Assembly (NCBI GenBank): GCA_022841665.1
Contig: JALHRB010000016.1
Location: 1 to 64,000, forward strand
Direction of reading: 5' to 3'
Length of the DNA stretch: 64,000 nucleotides
Origin: Pseudolabrys sp.
Lineage (GTDB): Bacteria; Pseudomonadota; Alphaproteobacteria; Rhizobiales; Xanthobacteraceae
In this document: positions 1 through 8,431 of the stretch, piece by piece
How positions within the stretch are numbered: position 1 is the stretch's first letter
Layout of the letters: every line of letters starts with the position of its first letter
Translations under genes and position numbers: made by a program
Notes under the pieces: generated by a model
Seen by the model: only the letters and a program-made list of their open reading frames with translations
Database searches by the model: none
What the model was told of the DNA's origin: nothing

Positions 1-270
1 ACCAAGGCGATCGTGCTGCAGCTCGCCTCGCTCACCGACGTCAACTGGCCGATGTCGGGCGAGGTGGTGCTGATGACTTTGGTCGGCGGCCTGGGCACCA
101 TCTTCGGGCCGGTGGTCGGTTCCTTCGTCATCCTGCTGATGCAGTTCAAGCTCGCCGCCGTCGGCGAATGGGTGCTGGTGATCCAGGGCGTCATCTTCGT
201 CGCCTGCGTGCTCCTGTTCCGCCGCGGCATCATCGGCGAAATCGGTCACAAGCTACGGATTAAGCTCTGA
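1..270 (+). CDS. Branched-chain amino acid/HAAT ABC transporter permease, LivM type (3' end only)
   Basis: The frame is open from the first base, so the start lies outside the window and about 89 C-terminal residues are present. The fragment carries the GGLGTIFGPVVGSF loop and the closing VLLFRRGIIGE stretch typical of LivM inner-membrane permeases of hydrophobic/aromatic acid ABC importers, with two hydrophobic segments around them. It is the last gene of a transporter operon that lies to the left. Its position just upstream of an anthranilate degradation operon makes an aromatic acid importer a reasonable guess, but nothing in the fragment fixes the substrate. The family is clear; the substrate is inferred. 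Confidence 0.85.
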   Translation, partial: TKAIVLQLASLTDVNWPMSGEVVLMTLVGGLGTIFGPVVGSFVILLMQFKLAAVGEWVLVIQGVIFVACVLLFRRGIIGEIGHKLRIKL

Positions 271-295
271 AACTCCCGCTATCGAGGTCTTTCGT

Positions 296-611
296 CGGCG
301 TTTTCCTCGACGCCACCAGCGCGGTGCGTCGCCGACGATTCTTTATCTGCTCTCGGCCCCGATCCGCAGGCGGTAACTCGCGCCAACGTCACGGTGTTCG
401 TCACATCGATCTCCGTGATCGGTCTCGTTATGCTGATCGGCGCTGGCGCCGTCACTAACACGATCACGATGTCTGCCTTGGTACGGTGCGTGCCATTCTC
501 GCGGCGCCCTGGCTGGGCGGCAAGCTTTTTGCCGAGCTGACTGACACCGGTATGCGGCGCCTGGCCCTTGGCTTTATGGCTACCATGGGTGTCATCGGTC
601 TTATTGTATAA
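296..611 (+). pseudogene. Remnant of a TauE/SafE-family sulfite/anion exporter (multiple frameshifts)
   Basis: No intact gene is present, but three successive frames give a continuous match to the C-terminal half of TauE/SafE permeases. Frame 2 gives TILYLLSAP near 335-361. Frame 1 then gives DPQAVTRANVTVFVTS and a hydrophobic helix from 361 to about 480. Frame 3 gives APWLGGKLFAELTD and a final helix ending in TAA at 609-611. The N-terminal half is absent. At least two frameshifts are needed to read it. The family was assigned from the pattern PDP..VTRAN and the PWLGGKLFA segment, both usual for these exporters. It is non-functional as written. Confidence 0.6.
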
Positions 612-822
612 AGTGCGAGACGTATCCGCAGGCGGCGGACCCGGTCGGCCGCATCGCCGCATGGCCTCCTGCTCATGACGATGAAGGGCGTCGCCCGCAG
701 GTTACGATGGCGGGCATTTTCCGCGCGCGCCCCGCTTTTCGCAGGCCGCGGATGCCGGGTCTCCGCTCGCACTGCGATTTTTGGACTTTGCGGGCTTAAG
801 GGGCAAAAACGTCCGCCGGGCA
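612..822. other. Intergenic stretch with no recognisable gene
   Basis: Between the TauE remnant stop and the promoter of the next operon I see no coding region with family features on either strand. The frames that stay open here are arginine/alanine-rich shadows. Confidence 0.5.
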
Positions 823-852
823 TTGACTCATTACTTTAAGTCTAAATATTAT
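823..852 (+). promoter_or_regulatory. Sigma-70-like promoter with an inverted repeat in the spacer
   Basis: TTGACT at 823-828 and TATTAT at 847-852 are separated by 18 bases in an AT-rich island just before the anthranilate operon. TTTA-AGTC-TAAA at 835-846 is an inverted repeat lying inside the spacer, a likely place for the MarR protein encoded in the operon to bind. A strong GGAGG follows at 874-878, 11 bases before the ATG at 890. The promoter call rests on consensus match only. Confidence 0.5.
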
Positions 853-889
853 ATGTATAAATAGATGCCCCGCGGAGGTTGCCACTCGC

Positions 890-3181
890 ATGCGTGCGGT
901 TTGCCTTGGCGGAGGCCCGGCCGGCCTTTATTTCGCGATCTCGCTCAAGCGACGAGACCCTTCGCACCAGGTCACGGTGATCGAGCGCAACCGGCCGCAC
1001 GACACCTTCGGCTGGGGTGTCGTCCTCTCGGATGAAACGCTGACCAATCTCGAGAAGAACGATCCGGAAAGCGCGCGGCTGATCCGCGATTCCTTTGTCT
1101 ATTGGGACGACATTGCCGTCCACTATCGCGGCAAGGTGGTGAAGTCCGGAGGGCACGGCTTCTGCGGCATCGGCCGCAAGCGGCTTCTCAACATTTTGCA
1201 GGACCGCGCCTCTGCGCTCGGTGTCGATCTGCAATTCGAGACCGAAGCCGGAAAGCCGGCGGACTATACCGACTACGATCTCATCGTCGGCGCGGACGGG
1301 GTCAATTCCCGCGTTCGCGCCGACTATGCGGAAGTCTTCCAGCCGGACATCGATGTGCGGGCCTGCAAATACATCTGGCTCGGCACCCACCAGAAGTTCG
1401 GGGACGCCTTCACCTTCATCTTCGAGGAAACCGAGCACGGCTGGATCTGGGTCCACGCCTACCAGTTCGACAACGACACCGCGACGTTTATCGTCGAGTG
1501 CTCGCCCGAAACCTGGCGGCGGGCCGGGTTCGATCGGATGTCGACCGACGAGACCATCGCGGCGTGCGAGAAGATATTCGCCTCGAATCTCGGTGGCCAC
1601 AAACTGATGTCGAACGCGCGTCACCTGCGCGGCTCGGCCTGGCTCAACTTCAACCGCGTCCTGTGCGAGCGCTGGAGCCACAAGAACATCGTTTTGCTGG
1701 GCGACGCGGCGGCGACCGCGCATTTTTCGGTCGGCTCCGGCACCAAGCTGGCGCTGGAGAGCGCTATCGCGCTCGCGGACTATCTGCGCAGCGAGCCGTC
1801 CACGGAGGAGGCGTTCCGCCGCTACGAGGATGAGCGGCGGCTTGAAGTGTTGCGGCTGCAAAGTGCCGCGCGCAACTCGACCGAATGGTTCGAGAATGTC
1901 GAGCGTTACTTCGGCCTCGATCCGGTTCAGTTCAACTACTCGCTGCTCACTCGCTCTCAGCGCATCGGCCATGAGAACCTGCGCCAGCGCGACGAAATCT
2001 GGCTCGGCGACGCGGAGCGCTGGTTTGATCGGCGGGCCACCGGCCGCGAGCCCGCCGTCACGCGCGCGCCGATGTTTGTGCCGCTCCGGGTGCGCGGCCT
2101 GGAGCTTAAGAACCGCGTCGTGGTCTCGCCGATGGCGCAGTATCGGGCAGTCAACGGAACGCCGACCGATTGGCACCTCGTGCATTACGCCGAGCGCGCC
2201 AAGGGCGGGGCGGGGCTCGTCTTCACCGAGATGACGTGTGTGTCGCCCGAAGGCCGGATCACCCCCGGCTGTACGGGCCTCTATGCGCCCGAGCACGAAG
2301 CGGCATGGAAGCGGATCGTCGATTTCGTCCACGCCGAAACCGACGCCAAGATCGCGATCCAACTCGGACATTCCGGCGCCAAAGGATCGACCCAGCTCGG
2401 CTGGGAAACAATGGATGCGCCGCTCGCCGAGGACAATTGGGAGATCATTGCGCCATCGCCCGTCGCGTGGTCTCCGGAGAACCAGACTCCACGCGAGATG
2501 TCCCGCGCCGACATGGACAAGGTGCGCGACGATTTCGTGCGCGCCGCGGCAATGGCGAATAAAGCCGGCTTCGACTGGCTCGAGCTGCACTATGCCCACG
2601 GCTACCTGATGTCGGCCTTCATCACGCCGCTCACCAACAAGCGGGCCGACGCCTACGGCGGCAGCCTCGAGAACCGCATGCGGTTCCCGCTGGAAGTATT
2701 CCGCGCCGTACGCAAGGCGTGGCCCGACGAAAAGCCCATCTCGGTGCGCATTTCCGCCAATGATTGGGTCGGCGACGACGGCATCTCCCCGCGAGATGCC
2801 GTCGAGATTGCGCGCATCCTCACCGAGGCGGGCGCCGACATGATCGACGTTTCCGCAGGGCAGACCTCCAAGCGCGCGAAACCGGTCTACGGCCGCATGT
2901 TCCAGACGCCGTTCTCGGATCGAATCCGCAACGAGGCGGGCGTCGCGACGCTGGCGGTCGGCAACATCTACGATCCCGACCACGTGAATTCGATTTTGAT
3001 GGCCGGGCGAGCCGACCTTGTTTGTCTGGCGCGGCCGCATCTCGCGGATCCGTACTGGACGCTGCACGCCGCGGCGCAGCTTGGCTACGAAGGCTCGACG
3101 TGGCCAAAGCCGTACTGGCCTGGGCGCGATCAGTTGCATCGGCTGAAATCCCGGCCCGACGTTATGACGGGGAAGGTGTGA
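890..3181 (+). CDS. 2-aminobenzoyl-CoA monooxygenase/reductase (salicylyl-CoA 5-hydroxylase family, FAD monooxygenase-OYE fusion)
   Basis: This 763-residue protein fuses two flavin enzymes. Residues 1 to about 380 are an FAD aromatic hydroxylase with [16 protein letters not shown] at the start and [14 protein letters not shown] near residue 270. From about residue 398 on is an old-yellow-enzyme domain ([42 protein letters not shown]). In the known family the enzyme hydroxylates and then reduces the ring of 2-aminobenzoyl-CoA using O2 and NADH, giving 2-amino-5-oxocyclohexenecarboxyl-CoA. The same architecture is annotated as salicylyl-CoA 5-hydroxylase. The neighbouring CoA ligase and beta-oxidation-type genes, and the lack of gentisate dioxygenase or thioesterase genes, favour anthranilate. 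The ATG at 890 follows GGAGG, and the stop overlaps the next start (TGATG). Confidence 0.85.
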   Translation: MRAVCLGGGPAGLYFAISLKRRDPSHQVTVIERNRPHDTFGWGVVLSDETLTNLEKNDPESARLIRDSFVYWDDIAVHYRGKVVKSGGHGFCGIGRKRLLNILQDRASALGVDLQFETEAGKPADYTDYDLIVGADGVNSRVRADYAEVFQPDIDVRACKYIWLGTHQKFGDAFTFIFEETEHGWIWVHAYQFDNDTATFIVECSPETWRRAGFDRMSTDETIAACEKIFASNLGGHKLMSNARHLRGSAWLNFNRVLCERWSHKNIVLLGDAAATAHFSVGSGTKLALESAIALADYLRSEPSTEEAFRRYEDERRLEVLRLQSAARNSTEWFENVERYFGLDPVQFNYSLLTRSQRIGHENLRQRDEIWLGDAERWFDRRATGREPAVTRAPMFVPLRVRGLELKNRVVVSPMAQYRAVNGTPTDWHLVHYAERAKGGAGLVFTEMTCVSPEGRITPGCTGLYAPEHEAAWKRIVDFVHAETDAKIAIQLGHSGAKGSTQLGWETMDAPLAEDNWEIIAPSPVAWSPENQTPREMSRADMDKVRDDFVRAAAMANKAGFDWLELHYAHGYLMSAFITPLTNKRADAYGGSLENRMRFPLEVFRAVRKAWPDEKPISVRISANDWVGDDGISPRDAVEIARILTEAGADMIDVSAGQTSKRAKPVYGRMFQTPFSDRIRNEAGVATLAVGNIYDPDHVNSILMAGRADLVCLARPHLADPYWTLHAAAQLGYEGSTWPKPYWPGRDQLHRLKSRPDVMTGKV

Positions 3182-3924
3182 TGGCGGCACTTTCCGGCAA
3201 GCACGCGCTCATCACCGGCGGCGGCAGCGGCATCGGTGCGGCGATTGCGCAAGCACTGGCGCAGGAGGGTGCTGCGCTGACGCTCGCCGGCCGTCGCGCC
3301 GGCCCGATCGAAGAGGTTGCCGCAAAGCTGGGGAAGGCCACGGCTGTTGTCGCCGACGTGACCGACGCGGAATCCTGTTCGGCTATGGCCGCGAAGGCGC
3401 GCGCTGCGCACGGGCCGATCGACATCGTCATCGCCAATGCCGGCGCCGCGGAAAGCGCGCCTGCCGCGCAGATATCCGCCGAGCACTGGCAACGAATGAT
3501 CGCCGTCAACCTCACCGGCGCGTTCAACGCCGTGCAAGCAGCCCTTGCGGACGTCACGGTTCGCAAGGGGCGGATCATCTTCATCGCTTCGACCGCGGGA
3601 TTGCGGGGCTACCCCTACGTGGCGGCCTACTGCGCGGCCAAGCATGGCGTCGTCGGTCTGGCGCGCGCGCTTTCCAGCGAACTCGGCCCTTCGGGCGTTG
3701 CAGTCAACGCGGTCTGTCCCGGATTTACCGACACGCCGCTGCTCGCGGCCTCGGTGGAATTTATCGCCGCCAAGACCGGCAAGAGCGCGGCAGACGCGCG
3801 TGCCGCGCTTGCCAGGGACAATCCCGGCGGCCGTCTCATCACGCCGCAAGAAGTCGCCGCAAAAGTGCTTTGGCTATGCACGGCGGACGGCATCAATGGT
3901 CAAACCATCGAGATCGCCGCATGA
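3181..3924 (+). CDS. SDR-family 3-hydroxyacyl-CoA dehydrogenase-like oxidoreductase
   Basis: A classical short-chain dehydrogenase of 247 residues. It has the cofactor loop TGGGSGIG near the N-terminus, IANAG, the catalytic serine in the IASTAG segment, the YCAAK form of the YxxxK active site, and the PGFTDTPL segment. The upstream frame stays open, but the ATG at 3181 is chosen because it overlaps the stop of the preceding gene by one base and begins right before the Rossmann strand. In the CoA-dependent anthranilate pathway it would oxidise a hydroxyacyl-CoA or ring-alcohol intermediate after hydration. That step assignment is inferred from the operon, not from substrate-specific residues. 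Its stop overlaps the MarR gene by four bases. Confidence 0.85.
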   Translation: MAALSGKHALITGGGSGIGAAIAQALAQEGAALTLAGRRAGPIEEVAAKLGKATAVVADVTDAESCSAMAAKARAAHGPIDIVIANAGAAESAPAAQISAEHWQRMIAVNLTGAFNAVQAALADVTVRKGRIIFIASTAGLRGYPYVAAYCAAKHGVVGLARALSSELGPSGVAVNAVCPGFTDTPLLAASVEFIAAKTGKSAADARAALARDNPGGRLITPQEVAAKVLWLCTADGINGQTIEIAA

Positions 3925-4406
3925 GCGCCAAACGGAAACCGAGCGCCGCGGGGCATTCGCTGAGCAAGCAGCGCTTGCGGCTTTGGATACGCATTCTGCG
4001 GGCCGCACGCGCGATCGAAGCGGAAGTGCGCGAGCGCCTGCGCACCGAATTCGGCGTGACGCTGCCGCAGTTCGACGTCCTGGCGGCGCTCGAGCGCGAG
4101 CCGGAAGGCATGAAGATGAGCGAGCTATCGCGTTTCCTGATGGTATCGAACGGCAACGTCACCGGGATCATCGATCGCCTTGTCGGCGACAAGCTCGTGA
4201 CGCGCAAGGCGCCGGAAACGGACCGCCGCGCGATTGTCGTGCGCCTCACGCCGCAGGGCGAGTCGCGGTTCGCCGCGATGGCGAAAGCGCATGAAACCTG
4301 GGTCAACCGCCTCTTGTCCGAATTCGACGAAGCCGAAATCGCCACCGTGATCCATCACCTCGACGGCCTTTCGGGCCGTATCCGCAGCGGAGCAACGCGC
4401 GCATGA
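3921..4406 (+). CDS. MarR-family transcriptional regulator
   Basis: A 161-residue winged-helix protein. The segment [20 protein letters not shown] is the recognition helix region, followed by the wing [19 protein letters not shown], both diagnostic for MarR regulators. The start at 3921 overlaps the SDR stop as ATGA, and its own stop overlaps the hydratase gene by four bases, so it is translated as part of the catabolic operon. Regulators of this family near aerobic aromatic-CoA pathways commonly repress until an aryl-CoA thioester binds. An effector such as 2-aminobenzoyl-CoA is therefore likely here, but this is inference. A candidate operator lies in the promoter spacer at 835-846. Confidence 0.88.
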   Translation: MSAKRKPSAAGHSLSKQRLRLWIRILRAARAIEAEVRERLRTEFGVTLPQFDVLAALEREPEGMKMSELSRFLMVSNGNVTGIIDRLVGDKLVTRKAPETDRRAIVVRLTPQGESRFAAMAKAHETWVNRLLSEFDEAEIATVIHHLDGLSGRIRSGATRA

Positions 4407-5212
4407 ACATGGCCGATTTCAAGCCGCAGCATTTCAACTGGCACGCCAAGGACGGCGTCGCCACCATAACGCTGTCGCGGCCCGAGCGAAAAAACCCGAT
4501 CACGTTCGAATCCTACGCCGAGCTCGGCCAGACCTTCCGTCGCCTCGTGCTCGCAAGCGACATCAAGGCGGTCGTGTTCGGTTCGAACGGTGGCAATTTC
4601 TGCTCGGGCGGCGACGTGCACGATATCATCGGGCCGCTGCTCAAGCGCGATATGCCGGGCCTCGTGCAGTTCACGCGCATGACCGGCGAACTCGTCAAGG
4701 CCATGCGCGCCTGTCCTCAGCCGATTATCGCGGCTGTCGACGGCATCTGCGTCGGAGCTGGCGCGATGATCGCGCTGTTCTGCGACATCCGGCTTGGGAC
4801 GCCGGCCGCCAAGACCGCGTTTCTGTTCACGCGTGTCGGCCTCGCCGGCTGCGACATGGGTGCCTGCGCCATGCTGCCGCGCGTGATCGGGCACGGCCGG
4901 GCGAGCGAGCTTCTCTACACCGGCCGCACCATGAGCGCGGAAGAGGGCGAGCGCTGGGGCTTCTTCAACCGCCTCGTCGCGGCGGGCAGGCTCGAGATCG
5001 AAGCGGGCGAGCTTGCCCGCTCGCTGGCCGCCGGTCCGACCTTTGCGCATGGCATGACCAAGACGATGCTTCACCAGGAATGGTCGATGCCGCTCGACGA
5101 GGCCATCGAGGCGGAGGCACTCGCGCAGGCGGTCTGCATGCGAACCAAGGACTTCAAGCGCGCCTACGACGCTTTCGTCGCCAAGCAGAAGCCCGTCTTC
5201 GCCGGAAACTAG
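4403..5212 (+). CDS. Enoyl-CoA hydratase/isomerase family protein lacking the two classical glutamates
   Basis: This 269-residue crotonase-fold protein has the oxyanion-hole region [12 protein letters not shown] and the segments [20 protein letters not shown] and [19 protein letters not shown]. Aligned by eye with mitochondrial enoyl-CoA hydratase, the positions of both catalytic glutamates are Met and Arg. An aspartate in CDMGA falls where dienoyl-CoA isomerases keep a catalytic Asp. It may therefore be an isomerase or a ring-opening hydrolase rather than a simple hydratase. It is expected to act on the alicyclic CoA thioester made by the monooxygenase/reductase. The ATG at 4403 overlaps the MarR stop; a second ATG two codons later is possible. 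Confidence 0.82.
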   Translation: MNMADFKPQHFNWHAKDGVATITLSRPERKNPITFESYAELGQTFRRLVLASDIKAVVFGSNGGNFCSGGDVHDIIGPLLKRDMPGLVQFTRMTGELVKAMRACPQPIIAAVDGICVGAGAMIALFCDIRLGTPAAKTAFLFTRVGLAGCDMGACAMLPRVIGHGRASELLYTGRTMSAEEGERWGFFNRLVAAGRLEIEAGELARSLAAGPTFAHGMTKTMLHQEWSMPLDEAIEAEALAQAVCMRTKDFKRAYDAFVAKQKPVFAGN

Positions 5213-5215
5213 CCG

Positions 5216-6373
5216 ATGTCCGACATGAGTTTCCTGTCCTGGCCGTTCTTCGACGATCGCCACCGCAAGCTGGGCGGCGAGGTCGAAGCCTGGGCGCGGA
5301 CAAATCTCGTCGGCCTCGATCACCACGATGTCGATGCCGCATGCCGCGACCTTGTCGCCCGGCTCGGCCGCGACGGGTTGCTGGCGCATACGGCGCCGGA
5401 CGATCAGGGCGGCACGATCGATGTGCGCAGCCTCGCGCTTATTCGCGAGACTCTGGCGCGTCACGCCGGCCTCGCCGACTTTGTCTTCGCCATGCAAGGA
5501 CTGGGCGCCGGTCCGATCTCGCTGTTCGGCAACGGCGAGCAGCGCAAGGAATGGCTGCCGAAGACGCGCGCCGGCAAGGCCATCGCCGCTTTTGCTCTGT
5601 CGGAGCCGGCATCGGGCTCCGACGTTGCCAATCTGGCGACGACGGCGACGCGCGACGGCAACGGCTACCTGATCGACGGCGAAAAGACCTGGATATCCAA
5701 CGGTGGCATCGCCGACCTTTATGTCGTCTTCGCACGGACCGGCGAAGCCCCGGGCGCGCGTGGCCTTTCGGCGTTCATCGTGCGTGGCGACAATCCGGGA
5801 CTGAAGATTGCGGAACGGATCGAGGTGATCGCGCCGCATCCGCTCGCGCGCCTCAGCTTCGAGAACTGCCGCGTCGGCGGCGATGCGCTCATCGGCAAGG
5901 CAGGCGAGGGCTTCAAAATTGCAATGGCGACTTTGGATGTGTTCCGTACGACGGTCGGTGCCGCCGCGCTTGGCTTTGCGCGGCGCGCCCTCGAGGAAAC
6001 GGTCAAACGTGCGGCCAAGCGCGAATTGTTCGGTGCGCCGCTGGCCGAACTGCAGATGGTGCAGGGCCACATTGCCGACATGGCGCTTGAGATCGACGCC
6101 GCGGCGCTGCTGGTCTATCGCGCGGCCTGGACCAAGGACAAAGGCGCCGAGCGGGTCACCCGTGAGGCGGCGATGGCCAAACTGTACGCGACCGAAGCCG
6201 CGCAGCGCGTGATCGACGCCGCGGTGCAGCTTCACGGTGGCGACGGCGTGCGGTCCGGCCATCCGGTCGAGGCGCTCTACCGCGAAATCCGGGCGCTTCG
6301 AATCTACGAAGGCGCATCCGATGTCCAGAAGGTCGTCATCGCGCGATCCGTTCTTGCCGGGACGAGGCCGTAA
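5216..6373 (+). CDS. Acyl-CoA dehydrogenase
   Basis: The 385 residues match the usual length of the flavin acyl-CoA dehydrogenase family. Visible features are [19 protein letters not shown] (FAD and substrate loop), the WISNGG turn, the C-terminal [18 protein letters not shown] motif, and [11 protein letters not shown] with the position of the catalytic glutamate of short-chain members. It would desaturate the saturated or ring-opened CoA ester in the anthranilate pathway and pass electrons to ETF. Only three bases separate it from the upstream hydratase, and the next gene starts one base after its stop, so it sits inside one transcript. Substrate is inferred from context. Confidence 0.88.
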   Translation: MSDMSFLSWPFFDDRHRKLGGEVEAWARTNLVGLDHHDVDAACRDLVARLGRDGLLAHTAPDDQGGTIDVRSLALIRETLARHAGLADFVFAMQGLGAGPISLFGNGEQRKEWLPKTRAGKAIAAFALSEPASGSDVANLATTATRDGNGYLIDGEKTWISNGGIADLYVVFARTGEAPGARGLSAFIVRGDNPGLKIAERIEVIAPHPLARLSFENCRVGGDALIGKAGEGFKIAMATLDVFRTTVGAAALGFARRALEETVKRAAKRELFGAPLAELQMVQGHIADMALEIDAAALLVYRAAWTKDKGAERVTREAAMAKLYATEAAQRVIDAAVQLHGGDGVRSGHPVEALYREIRALRIYEGASDVQKVVIARSVLAGTRP

Positions 6374-6374
6374 T

Positions 6375-8021
6375 ATGGCAAACGCAGGAAAACTTGGCCC
6401 TTCAGCGCACGTCGACACATTTACGCGGGACAATCTCCCGCCGTTCGATCAATGGCCGGACATCCTGCTCGACCGGCCGGAATTCCAGTACCCCGAGTAT
6501 CTCAACGCCGCGGTCGAGCTGACCGACAAGATGGTCGAGCGCGGCTTTGGCGACAACATCGCGCTGATCGGCAATGGCCGCCGCCGCACCTACAAGGAGT
6601 TGACGGACTGGTCGAACCGGCTGGCGCACGCGCTGGTCGAGAATTACGGCGTAAAGCCCGGTAATCGCGTCCTGATCCGCTCGGGCAACAACCCGGCGCT
6701 CGTCGCCGCCTGGCTTGCCGCGACCAAGGCAGGCGCCGTCGTGGTCAACACCATGCCGATGTTGCGGGCCGGTGAACTCGCGAAGATCGTCGACAAGGCC
6801 GAAATCGCACTTGCGCTGACCGACAGCCGCATCGTCGACGAAATCGTGGCCTGCGCCAAGGACAACAGGTTCCTGAAGCAGGTCGTCAATTTCGATGGCA
6901 CATCGAACCACGACGCCGAGCTTGACCGTATCGCGCTCGACAAGCCCGTGAAGTTCGACGCGGTCAAGACCGGACGCGACGACGTTGCGTTGCTCGGCTT
7001 CACCTCGGGCACCACCGGCGAGCCGAAGGCGACCATGCATTTCCATCGCGATCTTCTCATCATTGCCGATGGCTATGCGAAGGAAGTTCTGAACGTCACG
7101 CCGGACGACGTTTTCGTCGGCTCGCCGCCGCTCGCGTTCACGTTCGGCCTCGGCGGCCTTGCGATTTTCCCGCTTCGCTTCGGCGCCACGGCGACGCTCT
7201 TGGAAAATGCGTCGCCGGCCAACATGATCCAGATCATCGAGACCTACAAGGCGACCATCTCTTTCACCGCGCCGACCGCCTATCGGGCCATGCTGGCGGC
7301 AATGGATCAGGGCGCAAACCTTTCGTCGCTGCGGCTTGCCGTCTCGGCGGGCGAAACCTTGCCGGCGCCGGTGTTCGAGGAATGGGTGCGCAAGACCGGA
7401 AAGCCGATCCTCGACGGCATCGGCTCGACCGAGTTGCTGCACATCTTCATCACCAACCGCATCGGCGACGCGGTTCCCGGCGCGACCGGCCGTCCCGTTG
7501 CCGGCTACGAAGCCAGGATCGTCGATGCAGACTTCAATGAGGTCGCTCCCGGCACGGTCGGCCGGCTCGCCGTGCGCGGGCCGACCGGCTGCCGCTACCT
7601 CGCGGACAAGCGGCAGAAGAACTACGTCAGCAACGGCTGGAATCTCACTGGCGACAGTTTTGCGCGGGACGAGGACGGCCGCTTCCATTTCGCCGCACGC
7701 AATGACGACATGATTATCTCGGCCGGCTACAACATCGCCGGGCCCGAGGTCGAAGCCGCGCTGCTTTCGCATCCCGACGTCGCGGAGTGCGCCGTGATCG
7801 GCGCCCCCGACAAGGAGCGCGGGCAGATCGTTTCGGCCTATGTCGTGCTCAAGGCCGGCGTTGAAGGCGACAACCTGCGCATCAAGATCCTTCAGGATCA
7901 TGTGAAGGCGGCGATCGCGCCTTACAAATATCCGCGGGCCGTGACATTCGTCTCGGCGCTGCCCAAGACCTCGACCGGCAAGATCCAGCGTTTCAAATTG
8001 CGCGAGCAGGTGACTCGATGA
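6375..8021 (+). CDS. 2-aminobenzoate-CoA ligase (benzoate-CoA ligase family)
   Basis: A 548-residue AMP-forming acyl-CoA synthetase. It has the phosphate loop LGFTSGTTGEPKATMHFH, the adenine-binding GIGSTELLHIF, NLTGDSFARDEDGRFHF, the hinge region ARNDDMIISAGYNI and the C-terminal lysine segment PKTSTGKIQRFKLR. It matches the benzoate/2-aminobenzoate-CoA ligase branch, which activates aromatic acids in the cytoplasm with ATP and CoA. An earlier in-frame codon exists, but the ATG at 6375 lies one base after the dehydrogenase stop and fits family N-termini. Benzoate or salicylate as substrate cannot be excluded from sequence. The neighbouring aminobenzoyl-CoA-type monooxygenase points to anthranilate. 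Its stop overlaps the RidA-like gene by four bases. Confidence 0.85.
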   Translation: MANAGKLGPSAHVDTFTRDNLPPFDQWPDILLDRPEFQYPEYLNAAVELTDKMVERGFGDNIALIGNGRRRTYKELTDWSNRLAHALVENYGVKPGNRVLIRSGNNPALVAAWLAATKAGAVVVNTMPMLRAGELAKIVDKAEIALALTDSRIVDEIVACAKDNRFLKQVVNFDGTSNHDAELDRIALDKPVKFDAVKTGRDDVALLGFTSGTTGEPKATMHFHRDLLIIADGYAKEVLNVTPDDVFVGSPPLAFTFGLGGLAIFPLRFGATATLLENASPANMIQIIETYKATISFTAPTAYRAMLAAMDQGANLSSLRLAVSAGETLPAPVFEEWVRKTGKPILDGIGSTELLHIFITNRIGDAVPGATGRPVAGYEARIVDADFNEVAPGTVGRLAVRGPTGCRYLADKRQKNYVSNGWNLTGDSFARDEDGRFHFAARNDDMIISAGYNIAGPEVEAALLSHPDVAECAVIGAPDKERGQIVSAYVVLKAGVEGDNLRIKILQDHVKAAIAPYKYPRAVTFVSALPKTSTGKIQRFKLREQVTR

Positions 8022-8422
8022 GCATCGACGTTCAGTTCGTCCAGCCGCAGCATTGGGCTCGGCCCAAGGGTTACGCCAATGGCGTCGTTGCGCAGGGCTG
8101 CCAGCTCTTTATCTCGGGCCAGATTGGCTGGAATGCGCAATGCCAATTCGAGACTGAGGACTTCGTCGGCCAGGTCGAGCAGGCGCTGCGCAACATCGTG
8201 GACGTGCTTGCCGCCGCCGGCGGGCGGCCGGACAATCTCGTTCGTCTCAACTGGTACGTCGTCGACAAGGCGGAATATACCGCGCGGCAGCGCGAAATCG
8301 GCGACGCCTACCGCCGCGTCATCGGGCGTCATTTTCCCGCGATGACGCTGCTGGTGGTTGCGGGTCTTCTCGAGCCGAAGGCCAAGGTAGAGATCGAAGC
8401 GACGGCCGTTCTGCCCCGCTGA
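8018..8422 (+). CDS. RidA/YjgF-family protein without the catalytic arginine
   Basis: The 134 residues match the Rid fold in length and motifs (LFISGQIGWN, AGGRPDNLVRLNWYV, KVEIEATAVLPR). In E. coli or Salmonella RidA the conserved VEVARLP segment holds the arginine needed for enamine/imine hydrolysis; here the equivalent reads VVAGLLEP, with glycine in that place. It therefore belongs to a divergent Rid subfamily rather than archetypal RidA. As the last gene of the anthranilate operon it is well placed to act on the amino-enone intermediate, but the missing arginine argues against the known chemistry. It is translationally coupled to the ligase by an ATGA overlap. Confidence 0.85.
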   Translation: MSIDVQFVQPQHWARPKGYANGVVAQGCQLFISGQIGWNAQCQFETEDFVGQVEQALRNIVDVLAAAGGRPDNLVRLNWYVVDKAEYTARQREIGDAYRRVIGRHFPAMTLLVVAGLLEPKAKVEIEATAVLPR

Positions 8423-8431
8423 GGGCGAGGT

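Noticed and set aside
842-3190. 782-codon open frame on the minus strand
   Set aside because: It is antisense to the monooxygenase/reductase, rich in Arg, Gly, Val and His, has no family motifs, and arises from high-GC codon bias.
4355-6433. 692-codon open frame on the minus strand
   Set aside because: It is a shadow of the hydratase and acyl-CoA dehydrogenase genes, which have clear motifs on the plus strand.
890-8422. A salicylate (salicylyl-CoA to gentisate) pathway
   Set aside because: The fusion enzyme family allows it, but no gentisyl-CoA thioesterase or gentisate dioxygenase is present, and the ligase and beta-oxidation genes fit anthranilate better. It is kept as the main alternative.
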